NCBI GenBank assembly: GCA_003648875.1
Contig: QMQC01000098.1
Span: 1-6,842, forward strand
Reading direction: 5' to 3'
Source: Actinomycetota bacterium
GTDB lineage: Bacteria > Actinomycetota > Acidimicrobiia > Spongiisociales > UBA5794
Length of the DNA: 6,842 nt
Shown here in pieces: positions 5,891 through 6,842 of this stretch. The notes beneath the pieces were generated by a model. That model was given only the letters and a program-made list of their open reading frames with translations. It was not told where the DNA came from and did not search any database. Each line of letters starts with the position of its first letter. The first letter of the stretch is position 1. A program made the translations under genes and the position numbers.

Positions 5891-6316
5891 ATGACTGACT
5901 CATCGGCTCCACCACCTTCGGAACAATCCATCACCGAGCCTCCCGGGGGTCCGATCGGCAAACCCCGATCAGTCGGACTCACGATCCTTGTTGCCATCGT
6001 GACATTCGGTTTCTGGACGTGGATCTGGTCCTACTGGAACGGTGAGGAACTCAAGATCTATCGGCGTGACGGTCTTGGCGGAGCTGCCTTTCTGCTGTTC
6101 ACGATCTTCATTTATCCGGTCACATTCTTTCTCATGGCCAACGAGGTCGAGAAGATGTATGTGGATGCAGGCGAGGAACCGCGGATCACCACCATGTGGG
6201 GTCTCTGGTTCCTGTTGCCGCTGATCGGCAACATCATCTGGTACGTCCGCATCCAGAAAGCACTCAACGACTTCTGGCAGGCCCGAGGGGGAACGACGAG
6301 CCCCGGGCTGGCCTGA
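5891..6316 (+). CDS. DUF4234 domain-containing small membrane protein
   Basis: A 141-residue protein with a Pro/Ser-rich cytoplasm-like N-terminus (1-25) and three predicted membrane segments at about 28-48, 63-83 and 101-119. The sequence KPRSVGLTILVAIVTFGFWTW at 24-44, followed by an aromatic WSYWNGEELKIYRR stretch and a final NIIWYVRIQKALNDFW, is the usual DUF4234 pattern. The family is widespread in bacteria and has no established function; it sits in the membrane and often follows a disordered proline-rich or zinc-ribbon N-terminus. It begins 91 bases after the ABC permease with its own likely promoter, so it is probably not part of that operon, although read-through cannot be excluded. 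It ends 64 bases from the convergent haem-binding gene. The family call is good; the role is unknown. Confidence 0.8.
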   Translation: MTDSSAPPPSEQSITEPPGGPIGKPRSVGLTILVAIVTFGFWTWIWSYWNGEELKIYRRDGLGGAAFLLFTIFIYPVTFFLMANEVEKMYVDAGEEPRITTMWGLWFLLPLIGNIIWYVRIQKALNDFWQARGGTTSPGLA

Positions 6317-6380
6317 CCGCCACCAACAGCACGCTTCAGATCACTGACCGCTCTCCGGGTCGCTCGCGATCCGATTACTC

Positions 6381-6842
6381 TCAATCGTCGTCATCGCCGT
6401 CGTCATCGCCGTCGCCCAGCGTGGCGATGAAACCGGCGTTCAGGGCTTCGAGTTCCTTGTCGGAGAGGCGCGCATCTGGATGGATCCACAGATAGTCGCG
6501 TGTTGGCATCGATCCATCGCGAACCGTTTCTGCAGCTTCGTCCCCCTCCTGACCCAAATGCCACTCCGAGAAGTTGAGTTCGTCCCTGCCCTCGTCGACA
6601 TGGTCCTGTACCAACCAGGAGACCGGCGCCACATTCGAGTACCACGCCCAGTTCGTCTCGTTGCTGTGACAGTCGAAACATGCCCGAACGGCAAGCTCCC
6701 GTGTCCGCGGGGAATCCCATACCGGCTCTGCGATGACCGGCGGGTTGGAGTGATCCCGCCCATAGGGAACGAACTGAATCGCAATGAACAGGACGACCAG
6801 TGAAACAGCACACCGCATGACCCAATTCATCGAACACTTCAC
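6381..6842 (-). CDS. Membrane-anchored haem-binding-domain protein with acidic tail (start at or beyond the window edge)
   Basis: About 149-153 residues are visible. In the longest form (GTG at the very edge) an N-terminal hydrophobic helix (about 10-25) anchors a short domain outside the membrane. It carries one CxxCH motif, CFDCH at 55-59, followed by SNETNWAWYSNVAPVSWLVQ and a later SMPTRDY (111-117) whose Met is a likely haem ligand. This fits the Haem_bd family, small c-type-cytochrome-like proteins expected to attach haem covalently and transfer or sense electrons outside the cell membrane. The C-terminus, from Asp144, is almost pure Asp with two Gly, encoded by a 12-base tandem repeat. 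Possible starts are GTG at 6842, ATG at 6830 and ATG at 6818; none has a convincing ribosome site and the true start may lie beyond the window. ATG at 6830 is a natural choice. Partner proteins are not in view. Confidence 0.82.
   Translation of the reverse strand: MKCSMNWVMRCAVSLVVLFIAIQFVPYGRDHSNPPVIAEPVWDSPRTRELAVRACFDCHSNETNWAWYSNVAPVSWLVQDHVDEGRDELNFSEWHLGQEGDEAAETVRDGSMPTRDYLWIHPDARLSDKELEALNAGFIATLGDGDDDGDDDD
6386..6409. repeat. Two-copy 12-base tandem repeat coding for an acidic tail
   Basis: CGTCGTCATCGC occurs twice back to back (6386-6397 and 6398-6409), followed by a partial third copy CGTCGCC. On the - strand it encodes the Asp/Gly tail of the haem-binding protein just before its stop at 6381-6383. 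The repeat unit is a whole number of codons, so copy-number changes keep the frame. Confidence 0.8.

Noticed and set aside
6317..6380. Bidirectional terminator between the DUF4234 and haem-binding genes
   Set aside because: Only a short GACC/GGTC pairing with an eight-base loop is visible and no T-run follows on either strand.
6386..6416. Tandem 12-base repeats considered as a CRISPR-like array
   Set aside because: There are only two full copies with no spacers, and they code for an Asp/Gly tail in frame.
1..6842. tRNA, rRNA, riboswitch, transposase, integrase or attachment sites
   Set aside because: No cloverleaf-like segment, rRNA-like block, known riboswitch core, transposase-like protein or flanking direct repeats could be seen by eye.

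Overview
The window reads as a stretch of chromosome from a high-GC Gram-positive bacterium, most likely an actinomycete (Actinomycetota), with the class Acidimicrobiia a reasonable but unproven guess. Support comes from the GC-rich codon use, GTG and ATG starts, a Gram-positive style lipoprotein with a short Ser/Thr/Gly-rich linker, promoters that look leaderless (a TAnnnT or TGn-CATACT -10 box 6-7 bases before the ATG), and the TetR / ABC ATPase / double-length ABC-2 permease arrangement that is common in actinobacteria. Nothing marks it as phage, plasmid or a transposon.

Layout: (1) The left edge cuts into a gene on the + strand for a COG2403 / cyclic 2,3-diphosphoglycerate synthetase-like P-loop NTPase, of which 379 residues and the stop are visible. 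(2) A 172-base gene-free gap between convergent genes holds a nest of long inverted repeats. (3) A lipoprotein of LppX/LprG-like character lies on the - strand. (4) A divergent control region of about 180 bases has an AT-rich promoter, three ATTGA repeats on a 10-base period and a perfect 14-base palindrome. (5) An apparent three-gene operon follows on the + strand: a TetR-family regulator, an ABC ATPase and an internally duplicated ABC-2 permease, the last two linked by ATGA and GTGA stop/start overlaps. (6) A small DUF4234 membrane protein has its own probable leaderless promoter. (7) At the right edge, on the - strand and convergent with it, is a membrane-anchored haem-binding-domain protein with one CxxCH motif and a very acidic tail.

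How the genes may work together: the regulator, ATPase and permease form a classic self-regulated export unit. The permease resembles the double-length 'exporter of polyketide antibiotics' type, but its substrate cannot be read from sequence. The lipoprotein is transcribed away from the same control region, so the TetR protein might regulate both sides; by loose analogy with mycobacterial LprG and its transporter partner, the lipoprotein could handle a lipid or hydrophobic substrate of the exporter. That link is inference. The other genes appear to be independent neighbours.

I see no convincing wholly new multi-gene system. The points most worth a second look are the promoter/operator architecture at 2370-2500, the inverted-repeat nest at 1161-1286, the constant 291-residue offset between the two halves of the permease, and the archaeal-type cyclic-DPG-synthetase homologue in a bacterial setting.
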